A stretch of 64,000 nucleotides of DNA from Novosphingobium sp. MD-1. GTDB lineage: Bacteria > Pseudomonadota > Alphaproteobacteria > Sphingomonadales > Sphingomonadaceae. Within the stretch, counting starts at the first letter, position 1, and every line of letters starts with the position of its first letter. The stretch spans positions 141,501 through 205,500 of the forward strand of contig NZ_BBXA01000030.1 of the NCBI RefSeq assembly GCF_001014975.1, in the 5' to 3' direction. The position numbers and the translations under genes were made by a program. The notes under the pieces were generated by a model. The model was not told where the DNA came from. It did not search any database and was given only the letters and a program-made list of their open reading frames with translations. Below are positions 52,768 to 62,208 of this stretch, in pieces.

Positions 52768-54654
52768 ATGGTTACAGCACTTGCAGAAGGTCCGGACGCA
52801 CTGACTGGCGGGACCACGCCCGCCGCACCCGAAGCGGTCGTCGTGCGCTTCGCGGGCGATTCCGGCGACGGGATGCAGCTTACCGGCGGTCAGTTCACGC
52901 TGTCGACCGCGCTGGCGGGCAACGATCTGGCGACGTTCCCGGACTTTCCGGCCGAAATCCGCGCGCCGCAGGGCACGCTGTTCGGCGTTTCCGCCTTCCA
53001 GATCAATTTCGGATCGACCGAGATCGAAACCGCGGGTGACGCGCCCGACGTGCTGGTGGCGATGAACCCGGCCGCGCTCAAGACCAACGTCGGCCAGTTG
53101 AAGGCCGGCGGCCTCATCATCGCGGACACCGGCGAATTCAACAAGCGCAACCTTGAAAAGGCGAAGTACGACCAGAACCCGCTCGAGGACGGCAGCCTCG
53201 AAAAGTGGCAGCTTCTGGCGTTCGACATTTCGGCGCTGACGCTCGAAGCGGTCAAGCCGTTCGGCCTGGGCAACAAGGAAGCCCTGCGCTGCAAGAACAT
53301 GTGGACGCTGGGCCTGGCCCTGTGGATGTTCGATCGGGACCGCAAGCCGCTGGTGGACTGGCTGAACGCCAAGTTCGCCAAGGCCCCGGTGCTGGCCGAA
53401 GCCAACATCGCCGCGCTCAACGCCGGACATGCCTATGGCGAGACGGCGGAACTCGCCGGGCCGCTCAAGCAGTATCACATCGCGCCGGTGGAAACCGCTC
53501 CGGGCCTCTATCGTACGGTGACGGGCGCGGAAGCGGTGAGCCTGGGCCTCGTGGCCGGCGCGCAGCTTGCGGAATTGCCCATGTTCTTCGGCGGCTATCC
53601 GATCACGCCGGCTTCGGCGATCCTGCACAATCTGGCCAAGCTCAAGGAATTCGGCGTCACCACCTTCCAGGCGGAAGACGAGATCGCCGCGATCGCTTCG
53701 GCCATCGGCGCGTCCTATGCGGGGCAGCTTGGCGTCACCTCGTCGTCCGGCCCCGGCATCGCGCTGAAGGGCGAGGCGATGGGCCTTGCCATCATGACCG
53801 AGCTGCCGCTGGTCATCGTCAATTCGCAGCGCGGCGGTCCTTCTACCGGCTTGCCGACCAAGACCGAGCAGTCGGATCTCTACCAGGCCGTCTATGGCCG
53901 CAACGGCGATGCACCGATGCCGGTGATCGCGGCGCGTTCGCCGGCCGATGCCTTCGACTGCGCGATCGAGGCCTGCCGCATCGCGGTGGAATACATGACG
54001 CCGGTGATGCTGCTGACCGATGGCTATATCGGTAACGCCGCCGAGCCGTGGAAGGTGCCCGATCCGGCCAGCTACACACCGTTCCCGGCCAAGTTCCTCG
54101 AAGAGAAGAACGGCCCGGATGGCGAACTGCTGCCCTTCGCGCGCGACGAAAAGGGCGCGCGTCCGTGGATCAAGCCGGGTACGCCGGGCCTGATGCACCG
54201 CATCGGCGGCATCGAGAAGAACCCCGGCACCGGCAACATCGATTATTCGCCGGCCAGCCACCAGACCATGACCGACGCGCGCAAGGCCAAGGTGGACGGC
54301 ATCGCCCACGGCATTCCGCAGCAGGACGTGACGCTGGGCACCGAAGGCGGCAAGCTGGTGGTCGTTGGCTGGGGATCGACCTTCGGGCCGATCCACCAGG
54401 CCGTGCGCCGCGCCCGCGCCCGGGGGCTGGATGTCTCGCACGTCCATGTCCGCCATGTCTGGCCGCTGCCGACCAACCTGGGCGACCTGCTTGGCCAGTA
54501 CGAGAACATCCTCGTGCCCGAGATGAACACCGGCCAGTTCAAGACCGTGCTGCGCGACCAGTTCCTGCTGGACGCGAAACCGCTCAACAAGACCAGCGGC
54601 CAGCCGTTCACCATCGCCGAAATCGAGGCTGCGATCGCCGAGGTATTGGCTTAG
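52768..54654 (+). CDS. korA: 2-oxoglutarate:ferredoxin oxidoreductase, fused gamma-alpha subunit
   Basis: A 628-residue subunit combining the gamma domain (residues ~20-200, VVVRFAGDSGDGMQLTGGQF) and the alpha domain (from ~235, MFFGGYPITPASAILHNLAK, LGVTSSSGPGIALKGEAMGL and VIVNSQRGGPSTGLPTKTEQ). Together with KorB it oxidises 2-oxoglutarate to succinyl-CoA with ferredoxin as acceptor; the fused layout is common in aerobic actinobacteria and alphaproteobacteria. GAGGAAGAG lies before the ATG. Normally korB follows directly; here a small unrelated gene intervenes. Confidence 0.93.
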   Translation: MVTALAEGPDALTGGTTPAAPEAVVVRFAGDSGDGMQLTGGQFTLSTALAGNDLATFPDFPAEIRAPQGTLFGVSAFQINFGSTEIETAGDAPDVLVAMNPAALKTNVGQLKAGGLIIADTGEFNKRNLEKAKYDQNPLEDGSLEKWQLLAFDISALTLEAVKPFGLGNKEALRCKNMWTLGLALWMFDRDRKPLVDWLNAKFAKAPVLAEANIAALNAGHAYGETAELAGPLKQYHIAPVETAPGLYRTVTGAEAVSLGLVAGAQLAELPMFFGGYPITPASAILHNLAKLKEFGVTTFQAEDEIAAIASAIGASYAGQLGVTSSSGPGIALKGEAMGLAIMTELPLVIVNSQRGGPSTGLPTKTEQSDLYQAVYGRNGDAPMPVIAARSPADAFDCAIEACRIAVEYMTPVMLLTDGYIGNAAEPWKVPDPASYTPFPAKFLEEKNGPDGELLPFARDEKGARPWIKPGTPGLMHRIGGIEKNPGTGNIDYSPASHQTMTDARKAKVDGIAHGIPQQDVTLGTEGGKLVVVGWGSTFGPIHQAVRRARARGLDVSHVHVRHVWPLPTNLGDLLGQYENILVPEMNTGQFKTVLRDQFLLDAKPLNKTSGQPFTIAEIEAAIAEVLA

Positions 54655-54666
54655 GAGGATAATTGG

Positions 54667-55008
54667 GTGCCTAGAGCCGTTGGTCAGCAAGGCAGTTGGT
54701 TCGCCGTCATCGAGAATGCGAACCGCTATCCGGATATAGACGGCAAACGGTTACCCTGCCTGCATCAGTATTGGTGGAGCCCCCCAAGGGACTATCATGA
54801 CAAAGGTGCGGTAGCTGACGATGATGAATGGAAGAACGTTTCAGACGCGCTCGCAGCAAGTGGTTATGCGATTTTAACCTCTAGCGATACTTCAAGCATG
54901 CCATGGCGGCGGATTGGGTATATTGCTGTTTTTGCGGTTGAGAATGTTGTTTTGGGGGTAGATGGCCTCCGACTGCGCTTCACAAAACGCATTTGCGACT
55001 TGGATTGA
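54667..55008 (+). CDS. Unknown 113-residue protein inserted between korA and korB
   Basis: A frame starting at GTG behind a strong AGGAGG that overlaps the korA stop codon, ending three bases before korB. Its composition is close to half G+C by my count, far below the korA and korB genes around it, and its codons (TTA, ATA, AGT, GAT, GCA) differ too, so it looks recently acquired. The protein has WFAVIENANRYPDIDGKRLP, a tryptophan-rich HQYWWSPPRDYHDKG, and a C-terminal IGYIAVFAVENVVLGVDGLR. No signal peptide or clear membrane span is seen and I recognise no family. It may now use the ribosome site that once served korB. Confidence 0.65.
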   Translation: MPRAVGQQGSWFAVIENANRYPDIDGKRLPCLHQYWWSPPRDYHDKGAVADDDEWKNVSDALAASGYAILTSSDTSSMPWRRIGYIAVFAVENVVLGVDGLRLRFTKRICDLD

Positions 55009-55011
55009 ACT

Positions 55012-56040
55012 ATGAACGACATGACCCCCATCAAGACCACGCTCAAGGACTGGGAAACCGATCAGGAAGTGCGCTGGTGCCCCGGTTGCGGTGACTACGC
55101 GATCCTGAAGGCGGTTCAGCGCACGCTGCCCGAGATCGGCGCGGACCCGGCCAAGACCGTGTTCGTTTCCGGGATCGGCTGCTCCAGCCGCTTCCCCTAC
55201 TACGTGGAAAGCTATGGTTTCCACACGATCCACGGCCGCGCGCCCGCGTTCGCGACCGGGATCAAGCTGGCCAATCCCGAACTAGACGTGTGGCTGGTCA
55301 CCGGCGATGGCGATGGCATGTCGATCGGCGGCAATCACACGATGCACATCCTGCGGCGCAACGTGAACACGCAGATCCTGTTGTTCAACAACGAGATCTA
55401 TGGCCTCACCAAGGGCCAGTATTCGCCCACCAGCCGCGAAGGCACGCATTCGCCGACCACGCCGCTCGGCTCGGTCGATCGCCCGGCGCTACCCTGCGCG
55501 TTTGCGCTGGGCGCGGGCGCGCGCTTCATTGCGCGGGCCTATGACGTGTCGAAGGACCTGTCCTCGGTGCTCAAGGCCGCGCACGGCCATCAGGGTGCGG
55601 CGTTCGTGGAGATTTTCCAGAACTGCATCGTTTATAACAAGGACCGCTTCGACGATTTCACCGCCAAGGGCGTGGCCGACCAGAACCAGCTTTGGGTAAA
55701 GGACGGCGAGCCGATGCTGTTCGGCAGCGAGAAGAGCGGCGGCGTGAGAGGCATCGCGCTCGACATGGATACGCTGAGCCTCAAGGTCGTCGACGTGGTC
55801 GATGGCGATTGGCAGGCGGCGGGCGTGATCGTGCACAACGTGAAGAACCGGGCGATCGCGCACATGCTGGTAGAGATGCCGTTCGGGCCGTTCCCGATGG
55901 CGCTGGGCGTGATCTACGACGATCCCCGCCCGACCTACGAAGCGACCGTGCTGGCGCAGGACGCGCAGGCGCGGGCGGGCAAGAGCGCGAACCTCGCCAA
56001 GCTGCTCGCCAAGGGCCAGACCTGGACGGTGGACGCCTGA
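55012..56040 (+). CDS. korB: 2-oxoglutarate:ferredoxin oxidoreductase, beta subunit
   Basis: Thiamine-diphosphate-binding subunit, 342 residues. Cysteines for the 4Fe-4S cluster lie in EVRWCPGCGDYAILKA and SGIGCSSRFPYY, with the fourth probably in FQNCIVYNKD. The TPP motif runs from VTGDGDGMSIGGNHTMH to ILLFNNEIYGLTKGQYSPTS. Only a weak GGA precedes the ATG, so translation may be coupled to the small gene upstream; an ATG three codons later is also possible. Confidence 0.94.
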   Translation: MNDMTPIKTTLKDWETDQEVRWCPGCGDYAILKAVQRTLPEIGADPAKTVFVSGIGCSSRFPYYVESYGFHTIHGRAPAFATGIKLANPELDVWLVTGDGDGMSIGGNHTMHILRRNVNTQILLFNNEIYGLTKGQYSPTSREGTHSPTTPLGSVDRPALPCAFALGAGARFIARAYDVSKDLSSVLKAAHGHQGAAFVEIFQNCIVYNKDRFDDFTAKGVADQNQLWVKDGEPMLFGSEKSGGVRGIALDMDTLSLKVVDVVDGDWQAAGVIVHNVKNRAIAHMLVEMPFGPFPMALGVIYDDPRPTYEATVLAQDAQARAGKSANLAKLLAKGQTWTVDA

Positions 56041-56068
56041 ATCGCGCGAACGGGCCGGCGGGGCAGCG

Positions 56069-57028
56069 TTGGATAACCTGACCCATAGCCTTGTCGGCTG
56101 GGCGCTGGCCGAAACCGGGCTGAAGCGCCGCACGCGCAAGGGGCTGGCCGCCACGGTGCTGGCGGCCAACCTGCCCGATATCGATGTGTTCTTCGGCTGG
56201 GTGCCGTGGCCGCCGCTGGCGATGCACCGCGGCTTCACCCACGGCCTGATCGGCGGCGTGCTGGTGCTGCCGCCGGTGTTGGCGATCCTGCTGTGGCTGC
56301 TGGACCGCTGGCAGGCGCGGCGGGGACGACTGGCAGACGATAGCCCGCCGATGCGCTTCGGCTGGCTGCTGGCGCTGTGCTGGATCGGCGCGTTGACCCA
56401 CCCTCTGCTCGATCTGCAGAACGTCTATGCGATCCAGCTGCTTTCGCCGGCGAGCGCGCGCTGGTTCCATACCGACGGGTTGTTCATTATCTCGCCCTGG
56501 CTGCTGGCGATGCTGGGGCTGGGCATCTGGCGTGCCCGGCGGCACGGACGCAGGCAGCCGGCGATCCTGGCGCTGGCGGGAACCGCGCTGTTCATTGGCG
56601 GCAACATCGGCATTTCCGCACTGGCGTGGGCCGCGCCGACGCGCGATGCGCCTTACGCCGCGCCGGACCGGATCTTCGCCGGGCCCGAGCCGCTGCTGTT
56701 CTGGCGGCGCGATGTGGTCTGGCGACAAAACGGCTTCATCGTGCAGGGGCGCTATGATCCGTTGCGCCGCCTTGAGGGGCTGGTGGACGTCGGCGCGCCG
56801 ATGGCCGACCGGATGCAGGAGCCGCTTGTCCGCCGCGCGGCGCAGGCCACGGCGCCGGCACGCAAGTTCCTGGCCTGGTCGCAAATGCCGGTGGCGCGCG
56901 TGGAACAAGGGCACTGCCGTGCGGTGGTGACGTTTGGCGATGCCCGTTTCACCGGCCCCGCCATGAGCCGCAACTTCAACGCCGTTGTCACGCTGCCCGT
57001 GGACGGAGCCGGGTGCGGGGGCGGATGA
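56069..57028 (+). CDS. DUF457/YdjM-type membrane-bound metal-dependent hydrolase
   Basis: A 319-residue membrane protein starting at TTG (the family start MDNLTHSLVGWALAETGL fixes it). Histidines and aspartates of the presumed metal site are in LTHSL, LAANLPDIDVFFG, MHRGFTHGLIGGV and GALTHPLLDLQN, among about five hydrophobic helices. The C-terminal third is soluble. The family is called metal-dependent hydrolase by similarity and its activity is not established. It starts 28 bases after korB and could share its transcript. Confidence 0.87.
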   Translation: MDNLTHSLVGWALAETGLKRRTRKGLAATVLAANLPDIDVFFGWVPWPPLAMHRGFTHGLIGGVLVLPPVLAILLWLLDRWQARRGRLADDSPPMRFGWLLALCWIGALTHPLLDLQNVYAIQLLSPASARWFHTDGLFIISPWLLAMLGLGIWRARRHGRRQPAILALAGTALFIGGNIGISALAWAAPTRDAPYAAPDRIFAGPEPLLFWRRDVVWRQNGFIVQGRYDPLRRLEGLVDVGAPMADRMQEPLVRRAAQATAPARKFLAWSQMPVARVEQGHCRAVVTFGDARFTGPAMSRNFNAVVTLPVDGAGCGGG

Positions 57029-57108
57029 CGTCTGCCCTTTGGGGCTGCTTCCGGATGACCGGGCGGGTCCGCTAGGAGAGTCCCCCGCATGAAGGACTGC
57101 GCATTTTC

Positions 57109-58479
57109 ATGAAACCACCCGTCATTGTCTGGCTGCGTCGCGACCTTAGGCTGGCTGATCAGGCGGCGTTCCACGCGGCGGCGGCGGAAGGGCCGGTGAT
57201 CCCGGTCTATGTACTGGACGATGAGACGCCCCGGCATCGGCGCATGGGCGCGGCGTCGCGCTGGTGGTTGCACCACAGCCTCGCCAGCCTGGACGCGGAC
57301 TTGCGCGCGCGGGGATCGCGGCTGGTGCTGCGGCGGGGGCGCTGCGAGGACGTGCTGGCGGCGCTTGCCGCGCAGACCGGCGCCGTGCGGGTTCACGCCT
57401 TGCATCATTACGAGCCGTGGTGGCGCAATGCGGAGCGCGCGGTGGCGCAGCGGCTCGCTCTGGTGCTCCATCACGGCAATTACCTCGCCCCGCCGGGATC
57501 GGTGCGAACCGGGGCAGGGCAACCCTATCGCATCTACACCCCGTTCTGGCGGGCGCTGACCGAACAGATGCCACCACCCGCGCCGCTGGCCGCGCCCGAA
57601 ACCCTGCCCGCACCGGAGGCATGGCCGGAAAGCGACGCGCTGGCCGACTGGGCATTGCTGCCGGTCGCCCCGGATTGGGCCGGTGGCTTCCGCGCCGAAT
57701 GGACGCCCGGCGAGTCCGGCGCGCGCGACCGGCTGGCGGCGTTCGCCGATCGCGCGCGGCGCTATGCCGAACGGCGCAACCTGCCCTCGGTGGAGGCGAC
57801 ATCGCGGCTTTCCCCGCACCTGCATTTCGGGGAGATATCGCCGGCGACAATCTGGCATGCGGTGCGCGACGCGGGCGGATCGGTCGGCACGTTCCTGGGG
57901 GAAGTGGGCTGGCGCGACTATGCGCAGAACGTGATTCTCCAGTTCCCGGACTATGGCGCCCGCAACGCACGCGCGCCGTTCGATCAGATGGCATGGCGCA
58001 CCGGGCCGGAGGCGAACCGCGATTTCCGCGCCTGGTGCCAGGGGCGCACCGGCTATCCCATTGTCGATGCCGGGATGCGCGAGCTGTGGGCTTCGGGCTG
58101 GATGCACAACCGCGTGCGGATGATCGCGGCCAGCTTCCTGATCAAGCATTTGCTGATCGACTGGCGGCGCGGCGAACAGTGGTTCTGGGATACGCTGGTC
58201 GATGCCGACTATGGCTCCAACGCGGTCAACTGGCAGTGGAGCGCGGGCACAGGAGTCGATTCCAACATGTTCGTGCGGATCATGGCCCCGCTGACGCAAT
58301 CGCCCAAGTTCGACGCGGGGGATTATATCCGGCGCTGGGTGCCCGAACTGGCGGGCGTGCCCGATCCCCTTGTTCACGATCCGCCGGTGCGGCCCGGCGG
58401 CTACCCGGCGCCGATCATTGGCCACGCTGCCGGGCGCCAGCGCGCGCTGGAAGCCCATGCGGCTTTGAAGACGATCTGA
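57109..58479 (+). CDS. phrB: Deoxyribodipyrimidine photolyase
   Basis: Light-dependent repair of pyrimidine dimers, 456 residues. The N-terminal antenna domain opens VIVWLRRDLRLADQAAFHAA; the FAD domain has TSRLSPHLHFGEISPATIWH, FLGEVGWRDYAQNVI and GRTGYPIVDAGMRELWASGW, then WQWSAGTGVDSNMFVRIM. Tryptophans for the electron-transfer chain are present in this region. It ends QSPKFDAGDYIRRWVPELAG, typical of class I bacterial photolyases. Confidence 0.95.
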   Translation: MKPPVIVWLRRDLRLADQAAFHAAAAEGPVIPVYVLDDETPRHRRMGAASRWWLHHSLASLDADLRARGSRLVLRRGRCEDVLAALAAQTGAVRVHALHHYEPWWRNAERAVAQRLALVLHHGNYLAPPGSVRTGAGQPYRIYTPFWRALTEQMPPPAPLAAPETLPAPEAWPESDALADWALLPVAPDWAGGFRAEWTPGESGARDRLAAFADRARRYAERRNLPSVEATSRLSPHLHFGEISPATIWHAVRDAGGSVGTFLGEVGWRDYAQNVILQFPDYGARNARAPFDQMAWRTGPEANRDFRAWCQGRTGYPIVDAGMRELWASGWMHNRVRMIAASFLIKHLLIDWRRGEQWFWDTLVDADYGSNAVNWQWSAGTGVDSNMFVRIMAPLTQSPKFDAGDYIRRWVPELAGVPDPLVHDPPVRPGGYPAPIIGHAAGRQRALEAHAALKTI

Positions 58480-58536
58480 TCCTTTCTCGCGCCGGCCGGG
58501 ATTGCGGTCCCGATATCAACCGCGCATAGTATCGCC

Positions 58537-59796
58537 ATGAACGCGCAAACGCCGGTACGAGGTGGGCATCTGGTGGCGGGGGGCCGGTCGATGACCGCCG
58601 GCACGGGGCTGCTGGCACGGCTCATCACCGGATCGATGAGCCGCCTGCTGGACCGGATCGATACCGGGCTGGCGGAAGGATCGCTGCTGGCCCGTCTGCC
58701 CGATGGTTCCACCCGCTTGTTCGGCGCGCGTGCGCCGGGATACGCGGCGGAAATCACGCTGCACGACTGGCGCGGATTGCTGCGGCTTGCGACGGCGGGC
58801 TCGGTCGGCTGGTATCAGGCCTGGGAAGCCGGCGAATGGGAAAGCCCGGACCCGGTGGCCCTGTTCGCACTGTTCATGCGCAACGCAAGGGCGATGGGGG
58901 ACATGGCGCGCGCCAAGGGGCCCTGGCGCTGGGCTGGCCGTGTGCTGCACGCGTTGCGCCGCAACAGCCGCAAGGGCGCGCGGCTGAACATTTCCGCGCA
59001 CTACGATCTCGGCAACGATTTTTACGCCTGTTGGCTCGATCCATCGATGAGCTATTCCAGCGCGCTGTGGGCCGGGCTTGCGCCCGATGCCGACCTGGAA
59101 ACCGCCCAGGTCCACAAGGTCGATCGGCTGGCGGAGCGCCTGCGCCTGTCACCGGGGGCAAGCGTACTGGAGATCGGTTGCGGCTGGGGTTTCCTCGCCC
59201 GTCGGTTCGCGCAGGCCCACGGAGCGCGGGTCGTCGGCATCAGCCTGTCGGACGAGCAACTGGCCTGGGCGCGCGAACGGGCTGTGCCCGGCACCGATTA
59301 TCGCCTTCAGGACTATCGCGACGTCGATGGGCAATTCGATGCGATCGCCAGCGTGGAGATGGTCGAGGCGGTGGGCCGGCGGTTCTGGCCATCGTGGTTC
59401 GATTGCATTGCCCGCCATCTGAAACCCGGCGGACGCGCGGCCATCCAGTTCATTGCGATCCGCGACGACCTGTTCGATGCCTACGCCGCCAGCGCCGATT
59501 TCATTCAGGCCTACGTCTTCCCCGGCGGTCTGCTGATCCGCGAAAGCGCGTTCCGCGCGCTGGCGGCGGAACGCGGACTGGCGTGGGAGGACCGGCAGGA
59601 TTTCGGCGCGGACTATGCCCGCACGCTGCGCCTGTGGCGCGAGGCGTTCGACCGTGCCGTGGAGGAAGGGCGCCTGCCGCCGGCGTTCGACGCCCGTTTC
59701 GTGCGCCTGTGGCGCTATTACCTGATGTATTGCGAGGGCGGCTTCCTGGGCGGCGGAATCGACGTCAGCCAGGTCACGCTGGTGAAGCGGGGCTGA
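58537..59796 (+). CDS. cfa: Cyclopropane-fatty-acyl-phospholipid synthase family protein
   Basis: A 419-residue SAM-dependent enzyme that methylenates unsaturated phospholipid chains. It has ISAHYDLGNDFYACWLDPSM, the SAM site VLEIGCGWGFLARRFAQAHG, the active-site SVEMVEAVGRRFWPSWFDCI, FIQAYVFPGGLLI and the family's C-terminal YYLMYCEGGFLGGGIDVSQV. An in-frame ATG (MTAGTGLL) 18 codons downstream is an alternative start. It lies 57 bases after the photolyase gene and converges with an SDR gene. Confidence 0.92.
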   Translation: MNAQTPVRGGHLVAGGRSMTAGTGLLARLITGSMSRLLDRIDTGLAEGSLLARLPDGSTRLFGARAPGYAAEITLHDWRGLLRLATAGSVGWYQAWEAGEWESPDPVALFALFMRNARAMGDMARAKGPWRWAGRVLHALRRNSRKGARLNISAHYDLGNDFYACWLDPSMSYSSALWAGLAPDADLETAQVHKVDRLAERLRLSPGASVLEIGCGWGFLARRFAQAHGARVVGISLSDEQLAWARERAVPGTDYRLQDYRDVDGQFDAIASVEMVEAVGRRFWPSWFDCIARHLKPGGRAAIQFIAIRDDLFDAYAASADFIQAYVFPGGLLIRESAFRALAAERGLAWEDRQDFGADYARTLRLWREAFDRAVEEGRLPPAFDARFVRLWRYYLMYCEGGFLGGGIDVSQVTLVKRG

Positions 59797-59800
59797 AGGA

Positions 59801-60520
59801 TCAGGCTTCCACGCGCTCGCGGTGCGGGCTGTCGTGGGTTTCCTGCACCAGCGCCACAATCCGCCCGGCGACGACGGCCGGCGCTTTCACCGAATTGGGG
59901 TCTTCGCCCGGATAGGCGCGAGCGCGCATCTTCGTGCGCGTGGCGCCTGGATCGAGCACGGTGACGCGGATGTTCGAGATCGCCCGGACTTCCTGCGCGT
60001 AGGATTCCAGCAGGTTGTCGAACGCCGCCTTGGAGGCGCCATAGGCGCCCCAGTAGGCGCGGGGTTTCGCGCCCACGCTGCTGGTCACACCGATGACACG
60101 GGCGTTGCCGCTGCGTTTCAGCATGGCGTCGAACCCGGCGATCAGCGCCTGCGTGGCCATCACGTTGAGCGTCATGGCCAGGTTGAACTCGCGCGGATCG
60201 ATCTGCCACACGGGCGTCAGCGTGGGCAGCGTGGCAGCGTTGATGACCAGGATGTCGAGCGCGCTCCAGCGGCTGGAGATGGCCGTGGCGAGCCGCGCGA
60301 TGCCTTCCGGTTCGGTCAGATCAACCGGCGCGATCGTGGCGCTGCCGCCGGCCTGGAAGATTTCCTCCTCGACCTGCTCAAGCTCCTTGGCCGATCGCGC
60401 GACGAGCACCACATGCGCGCCGGCGGCGGCCAGGGCGCGCGCGGTTTCCGCGCCGATGCCCCGGCTGGCGCCCGTGACCAGCGCGACCTGCCCCGTCAGG
60501 GGGCCGCTGCCTTGCGTCAT
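59801..60520 (-). CDS. Short-chain dehydrogenase/reductase
   Basis: A 239-residue SDR with VALVTGASRGIGAETARAL, LDILVINAATLPTLTP (the usual NNAG is replaced by INAA), the serine in VTSSVGAKPRAYW and the catalytic pair in YGASKAAFDNLL. It begins directly after the purF stop (TGAATG), so it is the second gene of that transcript; the 4-base gap to the converging cfa gene leaves no room for a terminator. The substrate is unknown. Confidence 0.9.
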   Translation of the reverse strand: MTQGSGPLTGQVALVTGASRGIGAETARALAAAGAHVVLVARSAKELEQVEEEIFQAGGSATIAPVDLTEPEGIARLATAISSRWSALDILVINAATLPTLTPVWQIDPREFNLAMTLNVMATQALIAGFDAMLKRSGNARVIGVTSSVGAKPRAYWGAYGASKAAFDNLLESYAQEVRAISNIRVTVLDPGATRTKMRARAYPGEDPNSVKAPAVVAGRIVALVQETHDSPHRERVEA

Positions 60521-62005
60521 TCAGGCGACCTTTCCGACCGGCAGGGGCAGTTGATCGGTGGCGTCGCGATCGCCCACGTCGGTCAGCCGCGTCGGGTAAT
60601 CGCCGGTGAAGCAAGCATCGCAATACTGCGGGCAGCCGTTGTTGCGCTGCGCTTCACCCACCGCGCGGTAAAGCCCGTCGATCGAGACGAACGCCAGGCT
60701 ATCGGCCTGGATGAAATCGGCCATCGCCGGCACGTTCATGCGCGCGGCGAGCAGCTTCGACCGTTCCGGGGTATCCACGCCATAGAAGCAGGAGTGTTCC
60801 GTCGGCGGGCTGGCGACGCGCATGTGAACTTCGCTGGCACCGGCATCGCGCATCATCTGCACGATCTTCATGCTGGTGGTGCCGCGCACGATCGAATCGT
60901 CGATCAGCACGATCCGCTTGCCTTCCACCAGCGCGCGGTTGGCGTTGTGCTTGCGCTTCACATCGGCATGGCGCGCGCCGTCCGACGGCTGGATAAAGGT
61001 GCGGCCGACATAGTGCGAGCGGATGATGCCCAGCTCGAAAGGAATGCCGGACTGCTGCGCGTAGCCAAGCGCGGCCGGTACGCCGCTGTCGGGCACGGGG
61101 ATCACCAGATCGGCATCGGCGGGGCTTTCGATGGCGAGCTGCGCGCCGATCGCCTTGCGCACCTGATAGACCGAACGGCCGCCCATCAGCGAATCCGGAC
61201 GGCTGAAATAGACGTGCTCGAAAATGCACGGGCGGGCGCTGGTGTTGCCGAACGGACGGTGGCTTTCGATCGCGCCGTCATGCGCCACGCGGATCAGTTC
61301 GCCGGGATCGACTTCGCGCACGAAGTCCGCACCCACCACGTCGAGCGCGACGGTTTCGCTGGCGAAGACCACCGCATCGCCGATCTTGCCCATCACCAGC
61401 GGGCGGATACCCAGCGGATCGCGGCAGGCGATCATGCCGGCCGGTGTCATGCAGATCAGCGAATAGGCGCCTTCGACCAGCCGCAGCGCATCGACGAAGC
61501 GATCGAGCAGGGTGGGATAGCGGCTGGTGGCGACGAGGTGGATGATGACTTCGGTGTCGGAGGTCGACTGGAAGATCGCGCCTTTGCGCACGAGGTCGCG
61601 CTTCAGGTACATCGCGTTGGAGATGTTGCCGTTGTGCGCGATGGCGAAGCCGCCCGTGGCAAGATCGGCGAACAGCGGCTGCACGTTGCGCAGGCCCGAC
61701 CCGCCCGTGGTCGAATAGCGGACGTGGCCGGCGGCCGTAGACCCGGGCAGTTCCGCCAGCGCTTGTTCGCTGGAAAAGTTCTGCGCAACGTGGCCGATGC
61801 CACGGCGGGAATAGAATTCCTGCCCATCGAAGCTGGTGATGCCCACCGCTTCCTGCCCGCGATGCTGGAGGGCATGCAGCCCCAGCGCAACCATCGCGGC
61901 CGCATCCCGCGTGCCGATTACGCCGAAGATGCCGCACTCTTCGCGCAGCTTGTCGCCATCCACGTCCCAGGGTGCGTGGTCATGTGTAAGATCGGTGAAA
62001 GTCAT
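60521..62005 (-). CDS. purF: Amidophosphoribosyltransferase
   Basis: First enzyme of purine synthesis, moving the glutamine amide to PRPP; 494 residues. The nucleophile is C24 in REECGIFGVIGTRDAAAM, so a 23-residue propeptide must be removed as in the Bacillus-type enzyme. The PRPP loop is RIVLIDDSIVRGTTSMKIVQ. Cysteines in CPQYCDACFTGDYPTRL match the 4Fe-4S-binding C-terminus of that class. I chose the ATG at 62005 with GAGGA ahead; the frame is open upstream. Confidence 0.96.
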   Translation of the reverse strand: MTFTDLTHDHAPWDVDGDKLREECGIFGVIGTRDAAAMVALGLHALQHRGQEAVGITSFDGQEFYSRRGIGHVAQNFSSEQALAELPGSTAAGHVRYSTTGGSGLRNVQPLFADLATGGFAIAHNGNISNAMYLKRDLVRKGAIFQSTSDTEVIIHLVATSRYPTLLDRFVDALRLVEGAYSLICMTPAGMIACRDPLGIRPLVMGKIGDAVVFASETVALDVVGADFVREVDPGELIRVAHDGAIESHRPFGNTSARPCIFEHVYFSRPDSLMGGRSVYQVRKAIGAQLAIESPADADLVIPVPDSGVPAALGYAQQSGIPFELGIIRSHYVGRTFIQPSDGARHADVKRKHNANRALVEGKRIVLIDDSIVRGTTSMKIVQMMRDAGASEVHMRVASPPTEHSCFYGVDTPERSKLLAARMNVPAMADFIQADSLAFVSIDGLYRAVGEAQRNNGCPQYCDACFTGDYPTRLTDVGDRDATDQLPLPVGKVA

Positions 62006-62208
62006 GGGTCCTCGAGGACTCGTCACGAGGGCGCAACAGCGCCGGCCAGCGAAGGCGCCCATGTGGCCCCGATTGCCCCGGAACGCAAGGGGCGGGCACG
62101 ACATTCGCGCCAGGTTGCCGTTCTGGGGCCGGTTTCCCGCCGGTGCGGCCGCCCGATAGGGGCTTCCTCTTAGACGGAATTTAACCATTGCGAGAGACAA
62201 GGGGGTGC

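Noticed and set aside
52528..54690. Minus-strand extension of the HSL esterase to over 1000 residues
   Set aside because: The extension is antisense to korA and lacks any family pattern; [10 protein letters not shown] with its GAGGAA ribosome site is the natural start.
59822..62173. 783-residue open frame on the plus strand
   Set aside because: Antisense to the SDR and purF genes; composition is that of a shadow frame and no domain is visible.
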